From the NCBI GenBank assembly GCA_947473045.1, contig CANJCO010000054.1:1-32732 (forward strand): a DNA stretch of 32,732 nt, in the 5' to 3' direction. The notes below the pieces were generated by a model. That model did no database searches, was not told where the DNA came from, and saw only the letters and a list, made by a program, of their open reading frames with translations. Shown piece by piece: positions 9,910-17,898 of the stretch. Position numbers and translations under genes: made by a program. Position 1 is the first letter of the stretch. Each line of letters begins with the position of its first letter. This DNA comes from Myxococcales bacterium (GTDB lineage: Bacteria; Myxococcota_A; Polyangia; Polyangiales; Polyangiaceae).

Positions 9910-10562
9910 GCCGGCAGTCGGCGCAGGCCATGCACCCGCCAGCCGCCTGACTCTGCGAAGCATTCGCCCAGGAGCATGTCGCTGCGCGCGATGGTCACGA
10001 CGCCGCCGTTTTCCGGGTTGTCGATCGCTTCGAACTGTTCGACCGAAAGGTGCAAAAAACGCATGGCGAAGCACCGGAGCGCCATCCCGTGCGTCACGAT
10101 CAGCACGCGCTCGGCTTTCTTTCGCTCGACCTGACGCATCATGCCCTCGAGAAACCCGCTGGTGCGATCGTAGCAATCCGCCGGGCTCTCGCCTCCCTCG
10201 TAGCGGTAGTAAAACCAGCCGTGCGTGGCGCGTTTGCCGGCCTGCCCCTGAACGTCGCCGTAGCCGTGATCCTGCTCGCGGAGCCTGGGATCCTCGTAGA
10301 CGCCGAGCGGATCGGCCGCAGTCGAGCCGGCCCCCTGAAGCAGCGCCGCGAGCGTCTGGCGCGTGCGAAGGTACGGCGACGCGTACACGAGGGCGCCGCG
10401 GACGAACGCGCCTCCCACCGCCTCGCCGGCCTGGCGCGCCTGCTCGTGGCCGAGGTCGGTCAGGGGGGTTCGGAAGTCGCCCGCGCGCTGGGGATCGACC
10501 GCGTGCACGTTCGCGAGCGACTGGCCGTGTCGTACGAGCTTGATGACGAGTCGGCGTTCCAC
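9903..10562 (-). CDS. Histidine phosphatase (phosphoglycerate-mutase superfamily)
   Basis: A 219-aa protein with the phosphohistidine motif LVRHGQSLAN (Arg11-His12-Gly13) close to the N-terminus. It also has the family segment YASPYLRTRQTL, the acidic LREQDHGYGD region and the second catalytic His in VLIVTHGMALRC. The fold is that of cofactor-dependent mutases and phosphatases (GpmB/CobC/SixA-like). The sequence does not reveal the substrate. No transmembrane segment. Start: GTG at 10562. Convergent with the lipoprotein gene, with stops overlapping by 7 nt, and divergent from yceD. Confidence 0.88.
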   Translation of the reverse strand: MERRLVIKLVRHGQSLANVHAVDPQRAGDFRTPLTDLGHEQARQAGEAVGGAFVRGALVYASPYLRTRQTLAALLQGAGSTAADPLGVYEDPRLREQDHGYGDVQGQAGKRATHGWFYYRYEGGESPADCYDRTSGFLEGMMRQVERKKAERVLIVTHGMALRCFAMRFLHLSVEQFEAIDNPENGGVVTIARSDMLLGECFAESGGWRVHGLRRLPAY

Positions 10563-10574
10563 GGCGTGACAGCG

Positions 10575-10597
10575 TAGCAGGCCGCTGAAAAACCGCG
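10575..10597. repeat. Decayed half-copy of the REP-like hairpin
   Basis: The segment begins TAGCAGGCCGCTGAAAAAC, closely matching the left arm and loop of the hairpin at 1-26, but the complementary right arm is missing. It lies between the divergent phosphatase and yceD genes. It supports a dispersed family in this genome rather than a one-off palindrome. Confidence 0.5.
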
Positions 10598-10661
10598 CTC
10601 GCTCCGGCGGGCCGCTGCCCGTTGCGCGCCGCGTCGATAGGTGCTTTTCTCAGTACCCCCC

Positions 10662-11210
10662 ATGAGCGCCCACGAGTTCGAAATTTCTGTCTCCGAGCTC
10701 GATGCCGGCGGAAAAGATTACCGCTTTCCGCTGCGCACCGAGTGGCTCCGCGAGGCCCTCGAAGGCTCCGATGCCGCTGCGTCCGACAAGGAAGGCGAAG
10801 TCGCGGTCCGCGTGAGCAAAAGCGGCGACGACGTGGTCGTTCACGGCACGCTCGACGCGAGCCTTTTGTCCTCGTGCGCGCGCTGCCTCGGCGAGGCCAA
10901 TATCGTCATTTCGCAGCCCATTACGGGTCTTTTTTCGCCGAAGACGAGCCTCGTGGGCGCCGCCAAAGACGAGTATGAATTCGCCGCCGAGGAGGCCGAA
11001 GTCATGGCCTACGAAGGGGAGACCGTCGTGCTCGACGATCTCATCCGCGATGAGCTTTTGCTTGAGATTCCCATGATTCCCTTGTGTTCAGAGGATTGCC
11101 CGGGTATACGCCCCCCTCCCTCTTTCGAGGCGAGTCCTGCGGCACCTGCCGTCGATCCTCGTCTCGCTCCACTTCTCCAAATCAAACCTTCCCGAAACCT
11201 GAAGGAGTAA
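10662..11210 (+). CDS. yceD: DUF177/YceD family protein upstream of L32
   Basis: A 182-aa protein. Family members are usually encoded directly before rpmF and are linked to ribosome assembly or 23S rRNA; the exact role in this group is not established. Visible features are the N-terminal FEISVSELDAGGKDYRFPL, the CARC pair in the centre (SSCARCLGEA), the acidic DEYEFAAEEAEV segment, and a C-terminal CSEDCPG followed by DPRLAPLLQIK. The frame is open from 10641 (GTG), but ATG 10662 starts the conserved region and is chosen. Its stop codon overlaps the rpmF ribosome-binding site, implying translational coupling. Confidence 0.88.
   Translation: MSAHEFEISVSELDAGGKDYRFPLRTEWLREALEGSDAAASDKEGEVAVRVSKSGDDVVVHGTLDASLLSSCARCLGEANIVISQPITGLFSPKTSLVGAAKDEYEFAAEEAEVMAYEGETVVLDDLIRDELLLEIPMIPLCSEDCPGIRPPPSFEASPAAPAVDPRLAPLLQIKPSRNLKE
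11202..11207 (+). promoter_or_regulatory. rpmF Shine-Dalgarno abutting the yceD stop
   Basis: AAGGAG lies 7 nt before the GTG start of rpmF and immediately precedes the TAA stop (11208-11210) of yceD. This is a strong consensus site and the basis for accepting GTG 11215 as the start. The arrangement suggests terminating ribosomes re-initiate on rpmF. Confidence 0.8.
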
Positions 11211-11214
11211 CTCC

Positions 11215-11403
11215 GTGGCCGTCCCCAAAAGGCGTACAAGCCGCAGCAAGCGCAACATGCGCCGCGCTAACCACGACAAAGTCACCGCTCCGCAGCTCAT
11301 TGCCTGCGCGAACTGCGGCGAACCCTCGGTCCCTCACCGCGCTTGCGCGGCGTGTGGCCACTACAAGGGCAAGGCCGTAAAGACGCTCAAGGCGAAGGTC
11401 TGA
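11215..11403 (+). CDS. rpmF: 50S ribosomal protein L32
   Basis: A 62-aa protein of the large ribosomal subunit. It begins with the standard MAVPKRRTSRSKRNMRRA. It carries a zinc-binding set of two CxxC pairs, CANC and CAAC, so it is the Zn-containing form. Start: GTG at 11215. A strong stem-loop terminator follows 20 bp after its stop, so the yceD-rpmF pair may be a transcription unit separable from the fab genes. Confidence 0.96.
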   Translation: MAVPKRRTSRSKRNMRRANHDKVTAPQLIACANCGEPSVPHRACAACGHYKGKAVKTLKAKV

Positions 11404-11423
11404 GAGGCGCAAACCTCATACAG

Positions 11424-11464
11424 GCCGCGTGGCGCTTCCCTCGCCACGCGGCATTTCGCTTTTT
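11424..11464 (+). terminator. Rho-independent terminator after rpmF
   Basis: GCCGCGTGGCG (11424-11434) pairs perfectly with CGCCACGCGGC (11442-11452) around a 7-nt loop. ATTTCGCTTTTT follows. This is the best terminator-like structure in the window. It lies between rpmF and fabH, so fabH must have its own promoter or rely on read-through (attenuation). Confidence 0.8.
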
Positions 11465-11482
11465 GTGCGCTGATTTTCCCAT

Positions 11483-11508
11483 GTGTGCGCCACACGTGCC
11501 TTGGCACG
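11483..11508. promoter_or_regulatory. Tandem palindromes in the fabH leader
   Basis: GTGTG-CGC-CACAC (11483-11495) runs directly into CGTGCC-TT-GGCACG (11495-11508), 31 bp before the fabH start. Two abutting perfect inverted repeats in a region that must hold the fabH promoter suggest an operator or an RNA leader. They do not match the published FapR or FabR consensus as I know it. Function inferred from position only. Confidence 0.4.
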
Positions 11509-11539
11509 GGGCGCGCGATTTGCGAGCCTGACCGCAGCC

Positions 11540-12529
11540 ATGATCCAACCGCCCAAGAGCCGCATCCTCGGCACCGGACATTTTCTTCCGCCGAACGTGC
11601 GCACCAACGCCGATCTCGAAAAGTTGGTCGAGACGAGCGACCAGTGGATTCGCGAGCGCACGGGCATCGGCGAGCGCAGGGTCGCAGGCGACGGCATGGT
11701 CACGAGTGACATGGCCGCGAACGCCGCGAAAAACGCGCTCGAAGCCGCCGGAACGAGCGCGAGCGAGCTCGACATGATCATCGTGGGGACGGTGACGCCC
11801 GACATGCCCATGCCGGCCACAGCGGTCTTCGTGCAGCAGAAAATCGGTGCGCCCCACTGTCCCGCGTTCGACATCAGCGCCGCCTGCGCCGGGTTCGTGT
11901 TCGGCCTGTCGATCGCCGACAAATTCATCGCGTCGGGAACAGCGAAGCGCATTCTGGTCATCGGGGTCGAGCTCCTGTCGCGGGTCGTCAACTGGGAAGA
12001 CCGCACCACCTGCGTGCTCTTCGGCGATGGCGCCGGCGCTGTGGTGCTCGGCCCGGCCGAGGGCGACCGCGGGCTCCTCTCGACCAACACCCACACCGAC
12101 GGTTCGCTCGGCGAGTCGCTGATGATTCAGGCGGGCGGCAGCGCCATGCCCATCACCGTCGAGGCGCTCGCCAACCGCAAAAACAAGGTCGCGATGCGCG
12201 GGCAGGACATCTTCAAGGCGGCGGTGAAGAACCTCCACTCGGCCAGTCAGATGGCGGTCGATCAGGCCGGCATGAAGAACGAAGACGTCGACTGGGTGGT
12301 TCCCCATCAAGCGAACCTGCGCATCATCGACCAGGTCACGGCGCGCGCCAATTACCCCAAGCACAAGGTGCTCTCGAACATCGAGCGGGTGGGCAACACG
12401 TCGAGCGCTTCGATCCCCATTTTGCTCGACCAAAACGTGCGCGCCGGCGTGATCAAGCCGCGCGACGTGGTGCTGATGTGCGCGCTCGGCGCGGGCGTCT
12501 CGTGGGGCGCTGCTCTCGTGCGCATGTAG
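11540..12529 (+). CDS. fabH: 3-oxoacyl-ACP synthase III (KAS III)
   Basis: A 329-aa condensing enzyme that starts fatty-acid chains from acyl-CoA and malonyl-ACP. The Cys-His-Asn triad is complete: Cys116 in DISAACAGF, His256 in VPHQAN and Asn286 in VGNTSSAS. The GDGAGAVVL block is also present. The frame opens at 11483 (ATG in the leader), but ATG 11540 starts the conserved sequence and fits the family length. In most bacteria plsX precedes fabH; here rpmF and a terminator do. Two envelope-protein genes follow before fabD. Confidence 0.95.
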   Translation: MIQPPKSRILGTGHFLPPNVRTNADLEKLVETSDQWIRERTGIGERRVAGDGMVTSDMAANAAKNALEAAGTSASELDMIIVGTVTPDMPMPATAVFVQQKIGAPHCPAFDISAACAGFVFGLSIADKFIASGTAKRILVIGVELLSRVVNWEDRTTCVLFGDGAGAVVLGPAEGDRGLLSTNTHTDGSLGESLMIQAGGSAMPITVEALANRKNKVAMRGQDIFKAAVKNLHSASQMAVDQAGMKNEDVDWVVPHQANLRIIDQVTARANYPKHKVLSNIERVGNTSSASIPILLDQNVRAGVIKPRDVVLMCALGAGVSWGAALVRM

Positions 12530-12580
12530 CCGGTCGCCGTTTTTTTGGCCCGACGCGCCGATGACAGGCACGATCGCGCC

Positions 12581-13378
12581 ATGAAGACTGTCGCTTTTTG
12601 TGCCTTTGCCACCACACTCGCCCTCTCGGGCTTCGCCTTCGCCGCAACCGGCGACTCCGAAGAGGAAACGCAGCACAAGCGCCCGGCTGCGTCGACCCCG
12701 GCGTCGGCGACAGGCGAGAAGTCGGACCACGAGCAGATGGTCGGCCATTTCGCCGTCGGTTACATGGGCGCTTCGCAGATCCCGATCGCGGTCTTCGCGG
12801 CCGGCCCGGGCGGCGGCGCAGTCACCGCAGACAACGTCACCACGCCGTTCGTCGGAGGCCGCTACTGGCTCTCGGCCGGAATGGGCATCGACCTCGGCCT
12901 TGGCCTCGCGTTTTCAGGCGGCTCCACGACGACCACGACCCCCGCGGCAGGCGCCGTCTCCGTCGATGCACCGAGCCGCACCGGAATCGGCCTTCACGCC
13001 GGCGTTCCCCTCGCGCTCGCCTATACCAAGCACTTCACGTTCGAGCTCGTGCCGGAGCTGACCTTCGGTTACGCCAGCTCGACCATCAAGGCGAACATCG
13101 TCGCCGGGCAGCCCGCTTCGCCCGACATCAGCCAGTCGGGGCTCCGCTTCGACCTCGGCGGTCGCGTCGGCGGCGAGCTGCACTTCGGCTTCATGGGCGT
13201 TCCGCAGCTCTCGCTGCAGGCCACGGTCGGACTCGGCTTCCGCTATTCGTCGGTGAAGGTTTCGCTCAGCGACAACTCGTTTTCGCAGTCGTCGGGCGGA
13301 CCCTCGTTCGGCACCAGCGTGCAGGACGCTCCGTGGGCGATTTTCACGAACAACGTCAGCGCGCTATACTACTTCTGA
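12581..13378 (+). CDS. Outer-membrane beta-barrel-like protein
   Basis: A 265-aa protein with a signal peptide (residues 1 to about 21, KTVAFCAFATTLALSGFAFA). A polar segment follows, then alternating amphipathic strands rich in Gly and aromatic residues (FAVGYMGAS, FVGGRYWLSAG, GIDLGLGLAFSGG, FTFELVPELTFGYASS). It ends in ALYYF, the terminal aromatic typical of barrel insertion signals. No specific family recognised. ATG 12581 is preferred over the longer in-frame opening at 12545 because it starts the signal peptide. It overlaps the next gene in TGATG, so the two are probably co-translated. It lies inside the fab cluster between fabH and fabD. Confidence 0.8.
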   Translation: MKTVAFCAFATTLALSGFAFAATGDSEEETQHKRPAASTPASATGEKSDHEQMVGHFAVGYMGASQIPIAVFAAGPGGGAVTADNVTTPFVGGRYWLSAGMGIDLGLGLAFSGGSTTTTTPAAGAVSVDAPSRTGIGLHAGVPLALAYTKHFTFELVPELTFGYASSTIKANIVAGQPASPDISQSGLRFDLGGRVGGELHFGFMGVPQLSLQATVGLGFRYSSVKVSLSDNSFSQSSGGPSFGTSVQDAPWAIFTNNVSALYYF

Positions 13379-13872
13379 TGAAGACCACTTTCGCCGTCAC
13401 GGCGCTCGCGTTCGTGGGTCTGGTGCTGGCGTGCTCGAGCGGCCCGGGAACGTCGCTCGGCGCGGGCTCCGGCTCCGATCCGGTGCCCGTTTCGGGTGAT
13501 CCCGCAACGTCGTCGAACGATCCTTCGGGCAGCTCGTCCGAAGGAGCGGGCGGAGCCAGCGCCGGAAAATGCATCGCGTGCGCCGGCTCGTTCACCTGCA
13601 CGAAACCGGGCAGCGACAAGACCGACACTGTGACGCTGACGCCGGCGAAAGGCGGCCTCTGCGACGCCGAGGGACTGCCGTTCGATCCGTGCACAGGCAA
13701 GGGGAGCGTCGACGGTCTCAGCGCGACGATAACCGCCGTCGGCACGGGCCTTCACGTGTGCCTGACGGGCAAAGGCAAGACGCAGTGCATCGACTGCGTT
13801 CCCGGCGCCGCCCCGCAGCCAACTCCTGTCGTGCCCGACCCGCAGCCGCCGGCTACCCCCGACGCGGGCTGA
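13378..13872 (+). CDS. Cysteine-rich lipoprotein inside the fab cluster
   Basis: A 164-aa predicted lipoprotein. Its leader MKTTFAVTALAFVGLVLAC has the lipobox VLAC at Cys19. A Ser/Gly/Pro spacer (about 20-62) precedes a small domain with eight cysteines, including KCIAC, and QCIDC near the end, followed by a Pro-rich tail. No family recognised. The ATG overlaps the stop of the barrel gene (TGATG), so the pair is likely translationally coupled and perhaps acts together at the outer membrane. fabD starts 69 bp downstream. Confidence 0.82.
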   Translation: MKTTFAVTALAFVGLVLACSSGPGTSLGAGSGSDPVPVSGDPATSSNDPSGSSSEGAGGASAGKCIACAGSFTCTKPGSDKTDTVTLTPAKGGLCDAEGLPFDPCTGKGSVDGLSATITAVGTGLHVCLTGKGKTQCIDCVPGAAPQPTPVVPDPQPPATPDAG

Positions 13873-13941
13873 CGCGCGCAGTGGCCACGCGCCCGACGCG
13901 CCTTGTTGGCGCGCTCGTGGTCGTCTGATAAAGCCGTGCGC

Positions 13942-14901
13942 ATGGGCAAAATTGCGTGGTTGTTTCCGGGGCAGGGCGCTCAGTCGGTGGGCATGTGCAA
14001 AGACGTGCTCGCCGCCTCCGCGCCGGCGCGTCTGGTCCTCGCTGCGGCCGACGACGCGCTCGGTGAAGCGCTCTCGCGCACCATCGCAGAGGGGCCCGAA
14101 GAGACGCTTACCCTCACGGCCAACACGCAGCCCGCCATAGTAGCCGTCAGCTGCGCGATGCTTGCCGCCGTGCGCGAGCGCTCGCCCGCGCTGCCGCTTC
14201 CCGCGTTCGGCGCGGGTCATTCGCTCGGCGAATATTCGTCGCTCGTCGCCGCGGGAGCGCTCTCGCTCACCGACGCTGTGCGCATCGTTCGCGCGCGCGG
14301 CAGTGCGATGCAGGCGGCGGTTCCCGCGGGCATCGGCGCGATGGCGGCCGTAATGGGGCTCGACCCCGCGAAAGTCGACGAAATTTGCAGAGAAGCGAGC
14401 CTGGGCGAGGTGGTGTCGCCCGCCAACTTCAACGCGCCGGGCCAAATCGTTATCGCCGGTCATGCGGCGGCCGTCGCGCGCGCCAGCGAGCTCGTCGTCG
14501 CGGCGAAGGGCAAGGCCATCGCGCTCAAAGTAAGCGCGCCCTTTCACTGTGCGCTGATGGCGCCCGCTGCGCGCGTGGTCGAGGCCGAGCTCGCGAAGGT
14601 CACCGTGAGCGCTCCGACCTTCCCGATCGTCGCCAACGTCGATGCCGAGCCCAACGTCGATCCTGCCCGCGTCAAGCAGCTGCTCGTGCAGCAGGTCGAC
14701 GGTGCGGTTCGCTGGGAGGAGTCGATCGCGCTCATGCAGCGCGCGGGCGTGACGCACGCGCTCGAACTCGGTCCGGGAAAAGTGCTCGCGGGGCTGGTTC
14801 GCCGCATCGCGCGCGACATCAAAGTGCTGTCGGTTTGCGACCTCGCGGCGCTCGATCAGGTCGAGGCGTTCGTGGCCTCCGCGTCGGCGGCGCCAGAATG
14901 A
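13942..14901 (+). CDS. fabD: Malonyl-CoA:ACP transacylase
   Basis: A 319-aa enzyme that loads malonate onto ACP. It has FPGQGAQSVGM at the N-terminus, the catalytic Ser94 in GHSLGEYSS and His202 in APFHCALM. The NFNAPGQIVIAG segment is conserved. Start: ATG 13942 at MGKIAWLFPGQG; an in-frame GTG two codons upstream is a possible alternative. Head of the contiguous fabD-fabG-acpP-fabF block. Confidence 0.95.
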   Translation: MGKIAWLFPGQGAQSVGMCKDVLAASAPARLVLAAADDALGEALSRTIAEGPEETLTLTANTQPAIVAVSCAMLAAVRERSPALPLPAFGAGHSLGEYSSLVAAGALSLTDAVRIVRARGSAMQAAVPAGIGAMAAVMGLDPAKVDEICREASLGEVVSPANFNAPGQIVIAGHAAAVARASELVVAAKGKAIALKVSAPFHCALMAPAARVVEAELAKVTVSAPTFPIVANVDAEPNVDPARVKQLLVQQVDGAVRWEESIALMQRAGVTHALELGPGKVLAGLVRRIARDIKVLSVCDLAALDQVEAFVASASAAPE

Positions 14902-14953
14902 CGATGCGTTTTCGCTCTGTTCTCGCGCAGAAAAAGGTGCGACAAGGCCCTCG

Positions 14954-15700
14954 ATGTTTCGGCTAACCGGTAAAGTTGCTGTGGTCACCGGCGGCTCGCG
15001 TGGCATCGGCCGCGCCTGCTGCGAAGCCCTCGCCGAGCACGGCGCCCACGTCGTCATCAATTATGTGCGCGGCGAGCAGGCCGCGCGCGAGTGCGCCGAT
15101 GCCATCATCGCGGCCGGCGGCACCGCCGAGCTCGCTGCGTTCGACGTCGCCGACACCGCGGCGACCGAGACGGCGCTCGAGGCGATCATCAAGGCCCACG
15201 GCAAAATCGACATCCTCGTCGCCAACGCGGGCATTTCGATCGACGGGCTGCTGCTTCGGGTCAAAGACGAAGATCTCGACAAGCTGTGGCACACCAACGT
15301 CACCGGCTCGATTACCTGCGCGCGCGTGGCGATGAAGTCGATGATGCGCGCCCGATCGGGTCGCATTATCTTCATGTCGAGCGTCGTCGGCGAGATGGGC
15401 AACGTCGGTCAAACCGCGTACGCCGCTACAAAAGCAGCGGTCATCGGCGCCGCGAAATCGATCGCCCGCGAGTACGCAGCGCGCAACGTGACGGTCAACG
15501 CCATCGCGCCCGGGTTCATCGACACCGACATGACGCACGCGATGAACGATCAGGCCAAAGAGGCCGTCCTCAAGGCTGTGCCGCTTGGCCGCACGGGCAG
15601 CGCGCGCGACATCGCCGCGGCATGCGTCTACCTTGCCAGCGACGAGGCCGGCTACGTCACCGGTCAGGTTCTCCGCGTCAACGGCGGAATGTACGTCTAG
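14954..15700 (+). CDS. fabG: 3-oxoacyl-ACP reductase
   Basis: A 248-aa short-chain dehydrogenase that reduces beta-ketoacyl-ACP with NADPH. It has the dinucleotide-binding motif TGGSRGIG (12-19), NAG (91-93), and the Ser143-Tyr156-Lys160 catalytic set within SSVVGEMGNVGQTAYAATK, which closely matches canonical FabG. The C-terminus YVTGQVLRVNGGMYV is typical. Spacing of 52 bp to fabD and 90 bp to acpP fits one operon. Confidence 0.96.
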   Translation: MFRLTGKVAVVTGGSRGIGRACCEALAEHGAHVVINYVRGEQAARECADAIIAAGGTAELAAFDVADTAATETALEAIIKAHGKIDILVANAGISIDGLLLRVKDEDLDKLWHTNVTGSITCARVAMKSMMRARSGRIIFMSSVVGEMGNVGQTAYAATKAAVIGAAKSIAREYAARNVTVNAIAPGFIDTDMTHAMNDQAKEAVLKAVPLGRTGSARDIAAACVYLASDEAGYVTGQVLRVNGGMYV

Positions 15701-15790
15701 CTTCACGCACCACGGCGACCCGAAGATTCGCGTTTTCAATCGGGCCCGCCTCAGGTATCAATCGCCCGCGTCTCAACGATACGAGGAAAC

Positions 15791-16036
15791 ATGGCTCAGG
15801 ACATCGCCACCGAGGTCAAGCGCATCATCAAAGAGCAGCTCGACGTCGACGAGAAAGACATCAAGCCCGAGTCGTCCTTCATCGACGATCTCGGCGCCGA
15901 CTCGCTTGGCCTCGTCGAGCTCGTGCTCGCATTCGAAGAGGCCTTCGAGATCGACATCCCCGACGAAGACACCGAGAAGATTCGTTCGGTGCAGGATGCG
16001 ATCACGTACATCGAGCAGCACGCCAAAAAGTCCTGA
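15791..16036 (+). CDS. acpP: Acyl carrier protein
   Basis: An 81-aa acidic helical protein that carries acyl chains on a 4'-phosphopantetheine arm. The attachment Ser38 lies in [10 protein letters not shown]. Helix I ([16 protein letters not shown]) and the [16 protein letters not shown] segment are standard. The residue after the DSL motif is Gly and not the common Asp, a small variation. A clear GAGGA ribosome site lies before the ATG. It sits between fabG and fabF as in the classical cluster. Confidence 0.96.
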   Translation: MAQDIATEVKRIIKEQLDVDEKDIKPESSFIDDLGADSLGLVELVLAFEEAFEIDIPDEDTEKIRSVQDAITYIEQHAKKS

Positions 16037-16164
16037 GCGCTGCCGCGCGTCAGGATGCCACGCTCGCGCTTTTCACGAGGCGCGGGCGTGTTGCTTTCTG
16101 TGTCATCCAGTGATGGCCTCGACGTCGTGTCGACGAGGGGCCACTCTCACCTGAGGACTCCGTC

Positions 16165-17403
16165 ATGGAACGCGTCGTCGTCACAGGAATCGGTCTCGTT
16201 ACCCCGCTGGCCATCGGCACGCACGAAACCTGGCAGGGGCTGCTCGCAGGTCAGAGCGCGATCGGCCTCATCTCGCTGTTCGACACGTCTGCGTTTCGCG
16301 TAAAAATCGCGGGCGAAGTGAAGTCGTTCGAGCCTTCTCGTTACATCGAGAAGAAGAAGATCAAGGAAATGGGCCGCTTCTGCCAGTTCGCGGTGGTGGC
16401 CGGGCAACTCGCGATCAAAGACGCGGGGCTCACCCTCACCGACGAAGAAAAAGAGCTCGCAGGGTGCTTCGTGGGCGTGGGTCTGGGCGGGCTTGAGGTC
16501 ATCGAAGAGACCAAGCGTGTGGTCATGGAAAAGGGCCCGCAGCGCGTCAGCCCTTACTCGATCCCGGGTATCATCTCGAACCTGGCCGCGGGCCAGATTT
16601 CGATGGAACACGGCTTGAAAGGGCCTTCGTACTGCACGACGAGCGCCTGCTCGAGCGGCGCTCACGCGCTTGGTGAGGCCGTCGAGTGGATCCGCCGGGG
16701 CCGCGTTGAGGTCATGGTCGCGGGCGGCGCGGAGAGCACCGTCTCACCGGTTGGCGTTGGCGGTTTCGAAGCGATGCTTGCGCTCTCCAAGCGCAACGAC
16801 GATCCCACGCGCGCCAGTCGCCCGTGGGACCGCGGGCGCGACGGCTTCGTGATGGGCGAAGGAGCCGGCATTATGGTGCTCGAGTCGCTCACGCGCGCGA
16901 AAAAGCGTGGGGCGAAGATTTACGCGGAGGTAACCGGATACGGCGCCTCGAGCGACGCGCACCATCTCACGCAGCCCAGCCTCGACGGACCGCAACGATC
17001 CATGCGCATGGCGCTCCGCGACGCGGGCGTGTCTGCCGACGACGTCGACTACGTCAACGCGCACGGCACGTCGACGCCCATCGGCGACCTCAACGAGTCG
17101 CGGGCGATCGCCGCAGTATTCGGCGACAACGCGACCTCGAAGCGGCTCTGGGTCAGCTCGACCAAGTCGATGATCGGCCATCTTCTCGGTGCCGCGGGAG
17201 CCGTCGAGAGCGCGATCTGCGCGCTGGCCATTTCGGAGGGCAGGGTTCCGCCGACCATCAACCTCGACGATCCCGATCCCGAGTGTACGCTCGACTACGT
17301 GCCCAACATTGCGCGCGATCGCGTCATTCGTCACGCCGTGAACAACTCGTTCGGCTTCGGCGGAACAAACGCGAGCCTCGTCTTCTCACGCTTCGACGCC
17401 TGA
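16165..17403 (+). CDS. fabF: 3-oxoacyl-ACP synthase II (KAS II)
   Basis: A 412-aa elongating condensing enzyme. The Cys-His-His triad is present: Cys162 in TTSACSSGAHAL, His300 in NAHGTSTPIGD and His339 in KSMIGHLLGAAG. GGAEST and NSFGFGGTNASL are also conserved. ATG 16165 is preceded by a GAGGA-like site. The 128-bp gap after acpP is the longest inside the fabD-fabF block. nrdR starts 21 bp downstream, so transcription probably continues. Confidence 0.96.
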   Translation: MERVVVTGIGLVTPLAIGTHETWQGLLAGQSAIGLISLFDTSAFRVKIAGEVKSFEPSRYIEKKKIKEMGRFCQFAVVAGQLAIKDAGLTLTDEEKELAGCFVGVGLGGLEVIEETKRVVMEKGPQRVSPYSIPGIISNLAAGQISMEHGLKGPSYCTTSACSSGAHALGEAVEWIRRGRVEVMVAGGAESTVSPVGVGGFEAMLALSKRNDDPTRASRPWDRGRDGFVMGEGAGIMVLESLTRAKKRGAKIYAEVTGYGASSDAHHLTQPSLDGPQRSMRMALRDAGVSADDVDYVNAHGTSTPIGDLNESRAIAAVFGDNATSKRLWVSSTKSMIGHLLGAAGAVESAICALAISEGRVPPTINLDDPDPECTLDYVPNIARDRVIRHAVNNSFGFGGTNASLVFSRFDA

Positions 17404-17424
17404 GCGTCAGCCTCAGGATCCCCT

Positions 17425-17898
17425 GTGAAGTGCCCTTTTTGCGCGCATGTTGAGAGCAAGGTGATCGACTCGCGGGCATCTGCGCCCGGCGACGTGATCC
17501 GCAGACGCCGCGAGTGCGAGAGCTGCGCGCGTCGCTTCACGACCTACGAGCGCCTCGACGACATGGTCCCGGTCATCGTCAAAAAGGACGGTCGTCGTGA
17601 GTCGTTCGATCGCCAGAAGCTGCTGGCCGGTCTGTCGCGGGCCTGCGAAAAGCGACCTGTCTCGCGCGAGGCGCTCGATGCGCTCGTCGACGCGGTGGAG
17701 CGCGGACTCATCGACACCGGCGACAAAGAAGTCTCGGCGCGCCTTATCGGCGAGCGCGTGATGCGCGAGCTGTCGGTGCTCGACGACATCGCCTACGTGC
17801 GCTTCGCCAGCGTCTATCGTTCGTTTCGCGACATCTCCGAGCTGCGCGCCGAGGTCGAACGCATCGACATCGCGCAACGCGAAGGCAGGGTATCGTGA
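17425..17898 (+). CDS. nrdR: Transcriptional repressor NrdR
   Basis: A 157-aa regulator of ribonucleotide reductase genes. The N-terminal zinc ribbon has Cys3/Cys6 (MKCPFC) and Cys31/Cys34 (CESC), followed by RRFTTYERLD. The ATP-cone domain (about 49-139) starts at VIVKKDGRRESFDRQKLLAGL. NrdR binds ATP/dATP and represses nrd promoters. No ribonucleotide reductase gene or recognisable NrdR box was seen in this window, so its targets are elsewhere. Start: GTG 17425. Its 3' end overlaps ribD by 4 nt. Confidence 0.96.
   Translation: MKCPFCAHVESKVIDSRASAPGDVIRRRRECESCARRFTTYERLDDMVPVIVKKDGRRESFDRQKLLAGLSRACEKRPVSREALDALVDAVERGLIDTGDKEVSARLIGERVMRELSVLDDIAYVRFASVYRSFRDISELRAEVERIDIAQREGRVS

Noticed and set aside
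12540-12546. Run of seven T after fabH as an intrinsic terminator
   Set aside because: No stable stem-loop ends immediately before it, and the co-directional beta-barrel gene starts 34 bp later.
11387-12748. 453-codon minus-strand open frame opposite fabH
   Set aside because: It spans the rpmF terminator and fabH in antisense and has no domain; high-GC artefact.
13369-15060. 563-codon minus-strand open frame opposite the second lipoprotein gene and fabD
   Set aside because: Arg/His-rich low-quality composition. It is fully antisense to well-supported genes with intact catalytic motifs, a typical high-GC shadow frame.
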